Assembly (NCBI GenBank): GCA_002189035.1
Contig: NEEC01000002.1
Location: 5,541,001-5,605,000, forward strand
Source of the DNA: Utricularia gibba
Taxonomy: Eukaryota; Streptophyta; Magnoliopsida; Lamiales; Lentibulariaceae
Direction of reading: 5' to 3'
Length of the DNA stretch: 64,000 nt
In this document: in pieces, positions 49,530-60,691 of the stretch
How the letters are laid out: each line of letters starts with the position of its first letter
How positions within the stretch are numbered: the first letter of the stretch is position 1
Program-made: the position numbers and the translations under genes
The notes under the pieces: model-generated
Seen by the model: only the letters and a program-made list of their open reading frames with translations
Told to the model about the DNA's origin: nothing
Database searches by the model: none

Positions 49530-50951
49530 TGATAACACACAAATTTTAATGTTTTAGGATAAGAAAAATCATAGATTTTAATTATGTTTAAGTGTTAATT
49601 TTATAGTTTTAAGTATTTTTATTTGATTAGGGAAAATATGATTTTTGGTGTAATTAGTGGGCTAAATCAAAGGATTTAGCCCACCCCATGTCTAACCCGA
49701 TTTTGGAGTCTAGCAGCAGCAGCCCAAGAATCAAGGAAAAATCTGGATTTCATGCAAGTCACTAGGGTGCAAGGGGCAATGAGTACACTGTCACGGCGAA
49801 AGTCTGCAAATCAGGGCCTGGAGCAGTAGATCTGTCAGAGAATGTACTTGCCTTAGGAAGTCGGAGGCAAGAGAAAGCTGAGAAGAGAGAATCGCAAAAA
49901 AGAAAAGGGAGTTCACCCCAGAATTTTCAAGGGGGGCAAACACACGAGGGGGTTTCTCCCCCCACCCCAACTGAAACACGAAGAAGGAGGAAGAAATGCG
50001 ATTTTTCTGGAGAAGAACCACCAGCTTGAAGGAAGAAGATTAAGACCCAGTTCAGCGCCACTGTTCCGGCCTGTGAACAGTGGCAGATGGAATCTAGAAA
50101 CTTTGCTGTCTTATTTTCATTTGCTTATGTTCTTAGCTTCTGCACTAAACTTCTGCACAATGTTCTCAACATTTTCGTTATTTTATGTTAATGCCATTAC
50201 ATTTTACCTTCAAAGCATGACTAACTAAACCCTAGGAGTGCCTTAAGGTGAAGCATGGTGGTGTGGGTCTAGGAGTCTTAGTAAAATTAACCTTAGTTTC
50301 TTAGCTCTTGTTTTTATCAAACCATGGGTAGACCTAATGAGGGGAACAAGTAGCTTTACAACTTAGATGCTTGATTTAGAGGTAGACCAACAAATCAAGA
50401 CGGGAGCAGTAGGTATTAGTCCGGGGTAGAACCAGTAGAACCGGGTAGATTTAGTTCTATATGCTTTGCATGCGGGTAGACCTAATTGTAAGGTTGGTGA
50501 TGATATGGAGGACTAACTTAGCCGAAAATATTGTGAATGACCCGGGTAGACTTAGGTTATTTGAAGTTGTGAGTATAGGAATATGGTAGATTAAATTAGA
50601 AATTTTGGCATCACATCACCTGTAGATCCTTAAGGCACGTTAGTATTATTCTGAGACAAAACCAGTACCTGTTACTTTAGCGTTAAGACCTTATATTGCT
50701 TACCGATCTTGTTTACCGATCTTGTTTACCGAACTTGTTTACCACTGTTGATCCGAGCTTAGACTAAGACTTACCTACTTTGAGTTCTGTATTTGCTGAA
50801 ATACAAGGCAAGCACAAGCTCCTTGTGATCGACCCCGAATTCCACTGTGCATTTTCAGATTAATATGTATTTTGTGAGGATTAGAGATTATAAATTTATT
50901 TGATAACGAATTTTCTATTTTTGCAACGACACTAGGAATTTCCGTTTATCA
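49530..50951 (+). mobile_element. Solo LTR (1422 bp) with 5-bp target duplication
   Basis: The element starts TGATAACACACAAATTTT and ends TTCCGTTTATCA, so the terminal hexamers TGATAA/TTATCA are inverted and show the canonical TG...CA ends. It is flanked on both sides by CATCC (49525-49529 and 50952-50956), a perfect target duplication. No internal coding, primer-binding site or second LTR is attached, so it is what remains after recombination between the LTRs. It contains TTCCTTGTGATCGACCC-type sequence common in plant gypsy LTRs; the superfamily is not proven. It interrupts the MULE transposase relic. Confidence 0.9.
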
Positions 50952-52437
50952 CATCCCTTGTCGTAATTGATTGGATCCCTCAACATAGAAATCATTGTAA
51001 ACAGATATATCAATATCATCAACATATAAGAAGTCCATTCAATCCGGTGATTTAATTTGAGTTTCAAAACAAGTTTATGATAGATGATCAGAAATCACCA
51101 GAATTTCATTATCCTCAGAGTCATTCATTGATATCTGAGGGTTCATTATCAGCATACATCGCCCCCTCTAAATCAGACTTTTCAATAGGGGCCGTTGAGG
51201 TCTCATAAGTTTGATTTACGTGACCTCTGTTATCATATATCTCATCTGAAACATATTCATGATCACCTAAAATAAAAGATTAAAATACAAAATATTGAAT
51301 AGAAAATAGTAATGTTAAAAAATAGAAAGAGATTAAAGAATTTAATCAACACAAGAATGTGAAGATGGAATTCTAACCATATCGAGACGAAAACTCCCAA
51401 AAAGGATCAAATGGCGCATCCAAGTCTTGTATTGGATAACTGTTATTGTTGCACTCCTTACTAGTTTGTTCGTTTAATTTGAACCTTCAATCTGCAATTG
51501 TAAAAAATTTCATGTCATTTTATATCACAACTTATGATCGAAAACCTTAAAATTTCTCTAAATTTCACATGGAGCATGACTACTAGAAGTCCACTCCCAT
51601 CGTGGGTTTGTTTTGATGAACAATTCAATTCCATACTCCGAATTGGTAGGTGATAAAATATAATGTAATATGTCAGTACTTGAAATCTCCATAAAATTTG
51701 TATTTCTGGATTCCGCATCATGGAATTTTGTATTTAAGGTAAATTGAAAATACAAGGGTGATATTTGGAGGGTCTCATCTATAATTTTAATAAGTTTATC
51801 AAGAATAGATGTGCATTTCACTTTGATGATTTTCACAGGGTCTCTATCGTATGCAATGTATCCAGATGCATTTTGAATTAGATTTCCTCCGTAGAACACT
51901 TTGACAAGAACCTTACTCATTATCCTTTAATGAAAAAAAAATTAGAAGAGAAATTAATGAAAAAAATTACTTAAAAGTGAAATACAATGCCTATTATATG
52001 AGATTGTCAAATTTCACTTAATGATAGCACCACTTGTAGTCGAGAAGTTGAGAAAAAAACTGATACGATTCATACTAAAGAAGTCTTTTAACATAAAAGA
52101 TGAAAACAAATATTTTATATTGTGTGACTGTGATTTGTAAAAGATAGTATGAAAATAAATAAGTGAAGGAAGATAGTGGGAACGGATATCATAAAAATCA
52201 AATGAATAATATAAATTTCAATTTGTATTTTAAATGTTTTTAAACTTTTTTTGTTATGTAATATTTAAATTTTTTCAAGTCTTATATTTTAAAGATATTA
52301 CTTTAACATTCATTATTGTAAATTTAAAAATTAAAAAATTTATATACAAAAACCATATTAATAAAATGAAATAACTGATGATGTCATGTATGCAACATCC
52401 ATAGGTGGGCGCTACTTACCATGTTCATAATGCCCAA

Positions 52438-53005
52438 CTCTGGCATTGCTTGTTAAAATAAACAATCAATCCAATAATTTTTTTTAAAAAAAGTGAATTA
52501 ATAGATATTTTATAATTCTATTAAATTAAAAATTCAATATTAATTTAAAGTATGCTTTTATTATTATATAATAGTTAGAATTTAAATAATAATTAGAATT
52601 TAATTAAAATGTGGTATTTTATAAATGAAAATTAGAGCATTATGTAAATATAAAAAAAATTAAGGATTTTCATAAAACAAAATATATAATTTGTGGTATT
52701 AAACTTATTTTCGTATTATTGTACAAAGTAATTTATAGATTTATGTCATTTTACAAAAAAAAATAAAAAATAAGTAATTTACAAATGAAAAATTATAACT
52801 CATATAAAATACCAATAAAATAAAAATTTACAGTATTTTTTTAATCTCTATCATTTGATACATATATCTACCAAATTTAGTCAAAAAGTTCCGGTAGATT
52901 GCAAATGAAAAATTGTAATCCATATAAGATATCAATAAAATAAAAAGTTACGGTATTTTGTCAACTTATTTCCTCTTACACACGTATTTAGCAAATTTGG
53001 CCATG
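52438..53005 (-). repeat. Right inverted repeat of the Mutator-like block, with outer extension
   Basis: Positions 52438-52700 are the inverse of 42255-42520. Beyond 52700 the right side continues for about 300 bases in two related subunits (AAATACCGTAACTTTTTATT and AATACTGTAAATTTTTATTT on the minus strand, each followed by CAATTTTTCATTTG-like words). The outermost bases on the minus strand begin GGCCAAATTTGC, a plausible MULE end. No equivalent outer part is seen on the left, so the left end is truncated or diverged. Confidence 0.65.
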
Positions 53006-53660
53006 AATACAAGGTAAAAGATTCTAATTCAAACCTCCTCTGAACTCCTTTAATTAGGTGTATACATGTACTTTTTGCAAATGGCTTGCAAAATACCTGA
53101 TGTTATGTTAAATCTGGTTAGGTTTGCAAATGAATATTTCATTTGTATATTAATATTAATATTAACATTAATATTTTTAATGAAATTTAGTACATTAATA
53201 TTAATTTCATATTTGTATATAATAAATAAAAAATAAAGTATTTTTAATATTTAGTGTAATATCAAATTAAATATTATATATTTTTTCATATAGTATAATT
53301 ATATAAAAATTATTATAATATACTACAATACACATATTTTTATAATTTTTCTTGCAAATACATATATTTTAAAATATTTTTAATTTGTAAATTACATGTA
53401 TTTTGCAAATAGTTTGCAAAACATCATGTATTTTACAAACTATTTTCAAAACATAATTTCTGAAAGTACATCAACACGGCCAATTTAGCCCTTCTTTCCA
53501 TGTGTTGGAATAGCTTTTTTCAGATTTGCACATTCTGAATTGGAGACATCAGTTTCGAGAAGTAGCAAGGTCTGGTCTGCCGACCACACAACATAATTAC
53601 ACTGCAAATTCACATGAACTCCATGTGTACTACTTAGTGGTTTATGTGCAGAACACATAT
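53006..53660. repeat. Second copy of the sequence downstream of GDSL A
   Basis: Two pieces, 53006-53060 and 53488-53660, align in order with 34769-35081. A block of about 105 bases present in the first copy is missing here. A 427-bp AT-rich segment separates the pieces. The left edge coincides with the right end of the Mutator-like block, which suggests the element inserted at or cut this duplicate. The GDSL coding part expected to its left is not present in the window. Confidence 0.7.
53061..53487. mobile_element. Probable MITE inside the duplicated segment
   Basis: The insertion begins GTGTATACATGTACTTTTTG and contains TTTGCAAATGGCTTGCAAAA; read on the other strand its right end is GTGTTGATGTACTTTC, followed by GTTTGTAAAATACATGATG-like words. 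The ends are therefore inverted, the interior is very AT-rich and non-coding, and the homologous locus at 34800 lacks it. Target duplication is unclear. Confidence 0.55.
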
Positions 53661-55723
53661 ACATCTAATGTATGGTCTTTTTTGACAAAATAAAAATAAT
53701 TTTATTTACTTTGTTTAATAAATTATAATTTAGTAAAATATACATCCTATTTATAATTATCTGAGTGCTTGAAAAAAATTATTTCAAAAACAATTTTCTT
53801 TCCATACAAATAATTTTTCACACATCCAAATTGGTATATAGGGAACTAAAAGCGTCCTACTTATTTTTTTAAACATTTGAAAATCAAAGTAAAATAAAAA
53901 TGTTAAAAGTAAGGTAGACCAATGTTTTTTTCCAATCTTATGTTAATGAAATATTTTCAATTTGAATGGATTTAAAATAAGGATATTATGTTTTAATTTG
54001 TTTATATAATTTTTATTTAGCTTAAATGAAGAAAACTTCTAATGTAAAAACCAATTTCATCCGCCGGTATGCATGGACCCACTCTCATCGCGAAAGCAGC
54101 TTCAGTAATTCCACGACAGTCGAGTGGTTCTCGATTGGGACGGGACCTGTGCTTAAAAATAGTTAATATAACCAATAAAAAATTAAAAATTGACATTACA
54201 AAAAAGTAAATTCAAAAATTTAAAAATTATATAACATGTTATTTCTAATTAATATCTAAAATAATAATTAATGGATTCGACTCGTTGGATTACTCCTCCC
54301 ATCTTAAAACACATCTCGTGAGGGAACCAAACCAACACAAAACATTTAAAACTTTGTTTGGAACAATTTATATTTTTTTCAATATTTTTGTAAACAGTTT
54401 TATTATAAATAATTAAGTATTTTTATTCAAAAAAACCTAAAAATTTAGAAGCATATATCATTTTTAAGAAGTTGGAAATTCACATCTTTTAATTTTTCAA
54501 AATCAAGATAAATATAGGGAACACAAGGTGAGGATGGTGAGCCTCGATTTGCCGTAACAGAGACCGGACACATGTAAGTAACTGTGTGATGTGGTATTGA
54601 TGAGGCATGGACCCCGGACAGACGCACACTTCATAAATAGCATGAAAAACTAGGTACATCGGACACCACAACTTGTACCTAAATCTTACCTTCACATTAC
54701 CCTAATAATAAATTGCATCAAGATGGACAATTTTTATTATTATTTTCTTGGACAACTGTAGGAAAATATTGTCGGTTTGAAATTGTCAAAAACCACTGGA
54801 AAATAAATAGATAAATAAATACCTCGAGTGGATGATTTTTTAAGGCAGATCAGATGTTTTGTGACATATCACACATTGGTTATAGAAGAAAAGAAAATGT
54901 TAAATATTAGTAACTTCTTAATTTTACACGAAGTATTTTTTTAAAAGAGAAACATATAAAACCGTTAGGATTAAATGTTCAAAACGAACAATATCATATA
55001 AAACGAGAATGTTACACACTTGATTTAGATGATATTTTCTTATTATTTTCATTTTTGTTTCAATACCGAGATTTAGATGATCATCTGATTTTGTTAGTAA
55101 TTTATAACTAATGTCACAATAGTATATTCAAGTTAATGAATGGAGAACATCTGTTCAATACAATTGAGGCTTTACTATTATCGAAATATCAATTTTTGAA
55201 GAGGTGTTTTAAAAATAATTTTATTATTAAATATGAAAGATTTTTATTTTAAAAATTTTGATAAAGTATGATAATGAATCTAATTGTTGACTCTCAAGTC
55301 GTCCCGAACCTAACCCCATGGCCCATGAAATAAAGACGCCATCAGGGAGTTCATTTGTGGAGTGACCAAATCCCATATCAATCGCCAATTAGAGAGACAA
55401 ATGTTTCCAAATGTAGACGCTACAAGCATATGTTATCTGATCAGACAACACGCACATCTTCAAATCTAATTTCGAAATTCCTATATTTGAATTATATAAT
55501 TAATGCTTTATTTAAAATAACATTTTATTGGATAAATTGTTTAGAATATATTAAAAAAATCAAACTTTGATTAATTAAAAAAATTGATTTAAAAAAATAT
55601 AATTAGGTTGGACAGGAATCGTGTGTGCATGTTATCATCAACAAGCCAGCTCTGGGAGTTGATGGAGGCAGCGCCGGGGCTGCGCAGTTGGTTCCATTAA
55701 ATTCGCACAGCGACAGCGCCATT
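53661..55723. other. AT-rich intergenic sequence upstream of GDSL B
   Basis: No gene recognised in about 2 kb. Short minus-strand frames at 54445-54695 give no known motif. From about 55290 the composition becomes less AT-rich approaching the GDSL B promoter. Confidence 0.4.
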
Positions 55724-55730
55724 TATAAAA
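55724..55730 (+). promoter_or_regulatory. TATA box of GDSL lipase B
   Basis: TATAAAA lies 65 bases before the GDSL B start codon at 55795, in the context GCCATTTATAAAAGCCC. Transcription would begin near 55760, giving a leader of about 35 bases. Confidence 0.75.
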
Positions 55731-55794
55731 GCCCCTGAACATTCACATGCTCAGTAGCAGTAGCAGCAGCAGCAGCCTACTCGTCTGACACGAG

Positions 55795-57222
55795 ATGCCT
55801 TCTTCTCCATCTTCCTGGATTCCACTTTTGGCTGCTCTAGCAGTCGCGGCGGCGGTGCTGCTGCCTGCGGCGGACGCCCGCGCGTTCTTCATATTCGGCG
55901 ACTCTCTCGTCGATAATGGCAACAACAACTACCTGCTCACCACTGCTAGAGCGGATTCTCCGCCTTACGGCATCGATTATCCTCCCACGCACCGCCCTAC
56001 GGGACGATTCTCTAACGGATACAACATTCCGGATCTCATAAGTACGTATTTTTTTTGTAAATTCCCTCAGATCTCGACCGCATTGTAATGTTCCTGACAT
56101 AAATCGCTTCCAGGTCAAGCTCTCGGCGCCGAATCGACACTTCCGTACTTGAGCCCCGAGTTAGACGGAGAAAGGTTGCTCGTCGGGGCTAATTTCGCCT
56201 CTGCCGGGATCGGGATTCTCAATGACACCGGTGTCCAGTTTGTACGCGTCCTGATCCGCCGTTTTTTTTTCTTTTCTCGTCTCGATGCCAACGGTTTACC
56301 GAATGAATTGAGTGTCTTTGGATAATGCAGGTGACTATCATCAGGATTAGCCAGCAGATTGAGTTTTTCCGGGAGTATCAGCGGCGGGTGGCGGCGATGA
56401 TCGGAGAAGATGCGATGCAATCGCTCGTGAATGGGGCTCTTGTGCTGAGTACCCTTGGAGGCAACGACTTTGTTAATAATTACTTTTTTTCTTCATATAG
56501 AAGGTCGCAGTACAATCTCCAGGATTTTTCCGTCCTCCTCATCACCGAATACAGAAAGATTTTAATGGTAACTTTTTTTGAATATTATTTAAAAAAAGAA
56601 AAAAAATCTTGATATATAAATTTTGAGATTTTTTTTTTTTTTTTTTTTACTAATTTGTGTGCCGCAGACATTTTACGAATTGGGGGCGAGGCGGGTTCTA
56701 GTGACCGGCACCGGGCCGTTAGGGTGCGTGCCCTCCCAGCTATCGCAGACCAGGAACGGGAAATGCGCGCCGGAGCCACAACGCGCCGCCGCCATCTTCA
56801 ACCCTTTACTCCTCCAAATGGTCAGCGAACTCAACCGTGAGGTCGGCTCCGACGTCTTCATCTCCGCCGACGCCCACGCAAAGCAAAACGACTTCATCGA
56901 CTACCCCCAAAACTTCGGTAAGTAGACACACCACTGACGGCGGCTTCAAATGAAACGGCCGGAATAACGAACCTGTGATGCCATGGCAGGGTTCGTGTCG
57001 TCGAAGGTGGCATGCTGTGGACAGGGACCCTTCAACGGAATGGGGATCTGCAACCCGACGTCGAATCTGTGTCCTGATCGGAATAAATATGCGTTCTGGG
57101 ACCCGTTTCACCCCACGGAAAAGGCGTGCCGACTGATCGTGGAGACGATGATATCCGGGTCGGAGAAGTACATGTTCCCGATGAACTTGTCGACCATCAT
57201 CGCATTGGATTCCAGAGTATGA
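55795..57222 (+). CDS. GDSL esterase/lipase B
   Basis: Five exons: 55795-56041, 56114-56241, 56331-56567, 56668-56917 and 56990-57222, joining to 364 residues. A signal peptide with an alanine-rich core ([20 protein letters not shown]) implies secretion. SGNH blocks: [12 protein letters not shown] (Ser37), [14 protein letters not shown] (Asn170) and DPFHPTE (Asp325, His328). The C-terminal cysteine pattern ([22 protein letters not shown]) places it with classic plant GDSL lipases. Exon phases match GDSL lipase A, but the sequences are well diverged and the insert around the second half differs, so the two belong to different clades or an old duplication. Substrate unknown. A long T run lies just before the exon 4 acceptor. 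Confidence 0.97.
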
Positions 57223-60200
57223 TCAAAATGTCATCTTGTTGCATTGCCACCGAATAGTAGCCTTCCCTCATCCTACTTCATCTCACAAATAACAAAAGTC
57301 TCCTTTTCGGAATAAGATGATATTTAGGTCGATATTATTTTAAAAACTATTATTGATGTTTTCATTTCATTATACTATTTTTGTTAAATATAATATATTA
57401 TAATAGTTTTCGGAATACTCCCAAGGATTGCATGAGTAGTTTTAGTATGTTTAAGTGGTTGTTTGATATTAGATTATAAGTATGTTTAAATATAATATAA
57501 TTGGATATATATATATATATTCAGTTATATATAACATCTGATATTTGATAATAAAATTTTAAGTATGTATGTAATATAAATATAATTAACTTTCACCATT
57601 TTATATGTATATATCATTCATTTACTCAAAAAATGAGTATTTGAACAATATAACACACAAGGTTACCATACATATACTAAGATTTACCGTCGTAAATTTA
57701 CATTCTTGAAACGTAGATGCATTGTCTTTATTCTATCATTAATTTTAACTCGCATGGAGTCATGTGTAGTTGCCCCCTTTTTATTTTTTTTTCCGTTTTC
57801 GAAGTCTTTGATATTTTATTATTTGTTTTACTTTTATAGTAAATCTGAAAATCTTAATTTCCCATGGGATATTATTAGCTATTATTTAGATTATGGTTGA
57901 ATTCGAATCAACTGCGACATGCATAGATTATTCTGTTTTATACGAATTCATGTATACAAAAGACAAATTTTTGGACATACATACATACGTATTCAATAAA
58001 TTTTTATTAAAATAACATTTTAAACTTTCGTCAAGTGATTGCTATGTATATTAGCGCTTTTCCTAAAAAAACAAAATTCTTCAAAAATTTTAATTTGTTA
58101 GACAAATATTTATTTTTTAATAATATTTTTTATTTTAAATACTGGTACATTTAAAATTAGTCGATCGTAACACTTGCCGATCATGGCAAACAAATGCATT
58201 TAATAGGAAAGTCAAAGATTGAAGACGAATGGTTTAATGAGGCTGCACATGCACATGGCATGATGAAGATGATGGCGACACATCCATCCAGCATGATCCT
58301 CCCCCAGCAGAAAAGGTCTTACGTGGCGGAACCACATCCAACCAATCCCGATTGTCCCCCCACCCTTCACAATGAATATTAATTTCACTACCTTATGTGA
58401 TAAGATGTGTTGAATAAACATGTCACGACAATCAAATACGTTAAAACTATTTATATTAAATGTACACATTGTTGGGTTTATTATAGGATTAATCATTCGG
58501 AGCAGAGTAATCAGGCTCAATTTTAATCTAAATGTTTTATTGTGTTCATCTCAAAGATTTTAATAAAGGCGAAATTAATAATTACAAATACAATTATTAA
58601 TAAATATGAATAAATATGTCATTTAATTACTAAAATCAATTCTTATTTTTTACATTCCAATTATGAATTTATTTTATAATAATTATTATGAATTTAAATA
58701 TATATTAATTTCATTCTATCATAATTTTTAATTATGTTAAAATCAATTCTGAAGTGATTTTTTTAAACATAGTTTTGGTTGTAGTAGATCTTATGTTTAA
58801 TATTGTTGGGATATACTTCGATTTTCTAGTGTTATTAAATTATTTATTTTTATTCCTGTTTGACGACTGTCCTCCATAGTCCAATATTCATTGAATTATT
58901 GACAATAATTTAATCATGGACCTTAATGATTTAGGCACTTTATTCCGCTTTGCGTTTGTCAACAATTCTTGATGTACGGATATTTGGTACGTATAGAATC
59001 AATCAACTTCCCCCGTGCTACAAAAGGCGAAGTTGGTGACACCAAATGCCTTTCTTTTTTTAGTTTCTCATTACCTTAATTAATATAAAATCTGCCTTTT
59101 TTTGTTATATTACCTTAGTTGAATATGAATGGTCGGAATTCATCGCTGCCACATTCTAGTGGAAGACGAAATGAAGGAAGGCGTGGAGGATGGAAGGAAT
59201 GGATGAAACTACTTGTGTTAAAGAGTTCATTGAAACTAAGGTTAAAGAATTGTTTATTGATGTAAAACAAGATTTGAAAGCAATCAATTTGAAAAAAATT
59301 AAGGGCATGTTCTAAACTATTTTTTTTTACTTTTAATTTTAAAAAATAGAATGAAAAATAATTTGGAACACAAAAATATTCTACCTACTATTTCTAATTT
59401 CTCAACTACTACTATTTTTTACAAAATATAGTAAGTATGATAAGTAGTTTTGGCTTATTTATATCTTCTTATTTTTACTTATTTACTTAAATTTTGCACG
59501 TTTATTTCTCAAAACAAAAATATATTCATTTATCATGTTATACTATTATTTTCCTTTCACATATTTGTATTTTGCTTTGGTTTTTATCTCACATCCAAGT
59601 GCAATATCGAATATTTAGATTTGTGTATGGGTTTTTGTTTTTAGTCCAAATCTATTGTATTGTATGAATTTTTCTTTTTATGTATTTTTAGTTTTGTTAA
59701 TTAAGATTGATTCAGTGTTGGATATTGTAATAGGTTAGCATGCATATTTTTTTCTGGTCAAATTTTGTCAATTTAGTTGTTGATTTTAAGTTGAAATTTC
59801 TTATCTTTTGTATTAACGAGTTTGAAGTGATAGATGAAATTCCTTACAAGAGTGTGTAGTGATAGATGAAATCTTTAAGATTAAGGTTTTGTTTAAAATA
59901 GCTTTTTGTTTCTAAATAATTATTTTATAAATAGTTTATTATTAAATATGAATTAATTATATTGCAAAAAAAATTATATAAAGAAATCATATAACCCCAA
60001 CTTCTAATTTACCAAAAACACTTATTTATCCAAAGACTAAATTGTTAATAAAATAAAGTAAATGATTATTAGTAAATTAATAATACAAAATGGTAGATTG
60101 TCAAAGGTGTCACCAAACCTGATCCTCTGGTTGGAGATGAGATCTGCTCAACTGCCACGGTTGAACATGGGAGCCAACATTAATGAATGCTCTCTCCCTT

Positions 60201-60691
60201 ACAAAAAAACGACCATGATTAAGGTTGATGACCAAATATAATAATTAAATTATATGATATAAATATTTTTAATTAGGTAAAAAATGAATAATATAATTTT
60301 ATATATACATTGTATTTAATTATTAAAAAAATATAATAAATTAAATAATTTTTAAAATTAATCACACAATCAGAATTTATGATTTTATTATATAATAATT
60401 AAAAAATAGAATACTTAAAAATTAAATATAATCAATTAAAGAAATTATGTTCACCCAACATCTCCAAAAAAGAATCTTTTCTTTTTTTTCAACATTTTAA
60501 TATCAAAAAGCAGAATCTAATGATTTCAACTACTGTGGGACCACTCTCGTATGAATTATTCAAAAACGATAATTAATTTAGAAGTGGCCCTCGATGGATT
60601 CGTTCAGGTTTCACTGAATCCCATGTATTGTAAGAAAACAGACTCAGACTGATCAACAGAGCCGCCATAGCTTGATCTGCAAGAGGAAGCC
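57223..60691. other. AT-rich intergenic sequence
   Basis: About 3.5 kb with no recognised gene. The segment 57445-57650 repeats the MITE-like sequence of 23728-23998 and holds an (AT) run at 57508-57526. At 58240-58370 a short GC-richer stretch (GTGGCGGAACCACATCC, CCAATCCCG) looks promoter-like but precedes no gene. The last 150 bases are leader and promoter of the ankyrin gene. Confidence 0.4.
57445..57650. repeat. MITE-like repeat related to 23728-23998
   Basis: Shares AAGTATGTTTAAATATAATA, an AT run, TATAAATATAATTAA and a TTTACTCAAAAAATGA-like block in the same order as the copy at 23.7 kb. It opens with GTGGTTGTTTGATATTAGAT, similar to the inverted right end of the other copy. Confidence 0.4.

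Larger units (their letters stand above)
47480..51920 (-). pseudogene. Mutator-like (MULE) transposase relic, split by two insertions
   Basis: On the minus strand the frame at 51920-51558 starts MSKVLVKVFYGGNLIQNASG and resembles the PB1-like N-terminus of plant MULE proteins; EFSSRYG and GDHEYVSDEIYDN follow. After a solo LTR, the frame resumes near 49515 with TIIDAVALYNTSIAHRETC, then LPRYLRELRTQNLGTIV, FWAFRFAIEGFQYYRSVLCV and DATHLYG (48900-49000), the start of the MULE catalytic domain, with CIISDRAY and GIHRWCNFHIKRN to about 48610. After a second insertion, YLERIPKEKWILLYDGGHR (about 47990-48040) and a block ECMNNVLRSARRLPPTALAK follow. Near 47530, CDCG...LCSH marks a SWIM zinc finger. 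Stops occur, so it is inactive. Confidence 0.85.
42255..53005 (-). mobile_element. Decayed Mutator-like element with cargo and later insertions
   Basis: Inverted repeats about 10 kb apart enclose, all on the minus strand, a MULE transposase relic (51920-47480), a gag-like domain fragment (45700-45200) and an FCP1/HAD-like gene (44760-43811). The transposase part is cut by a solo LTR (49530-50951) and a dispersed repeat (about 48130-48600). The presence of transposase between the inverted repeats supports one composite element. That the FCP1-like gene is cargo rather than a neighbour is an inference from its position. No 9-11 bp target duplication could be confirmed because the left end is unclear. 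Confidence 0.55.
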
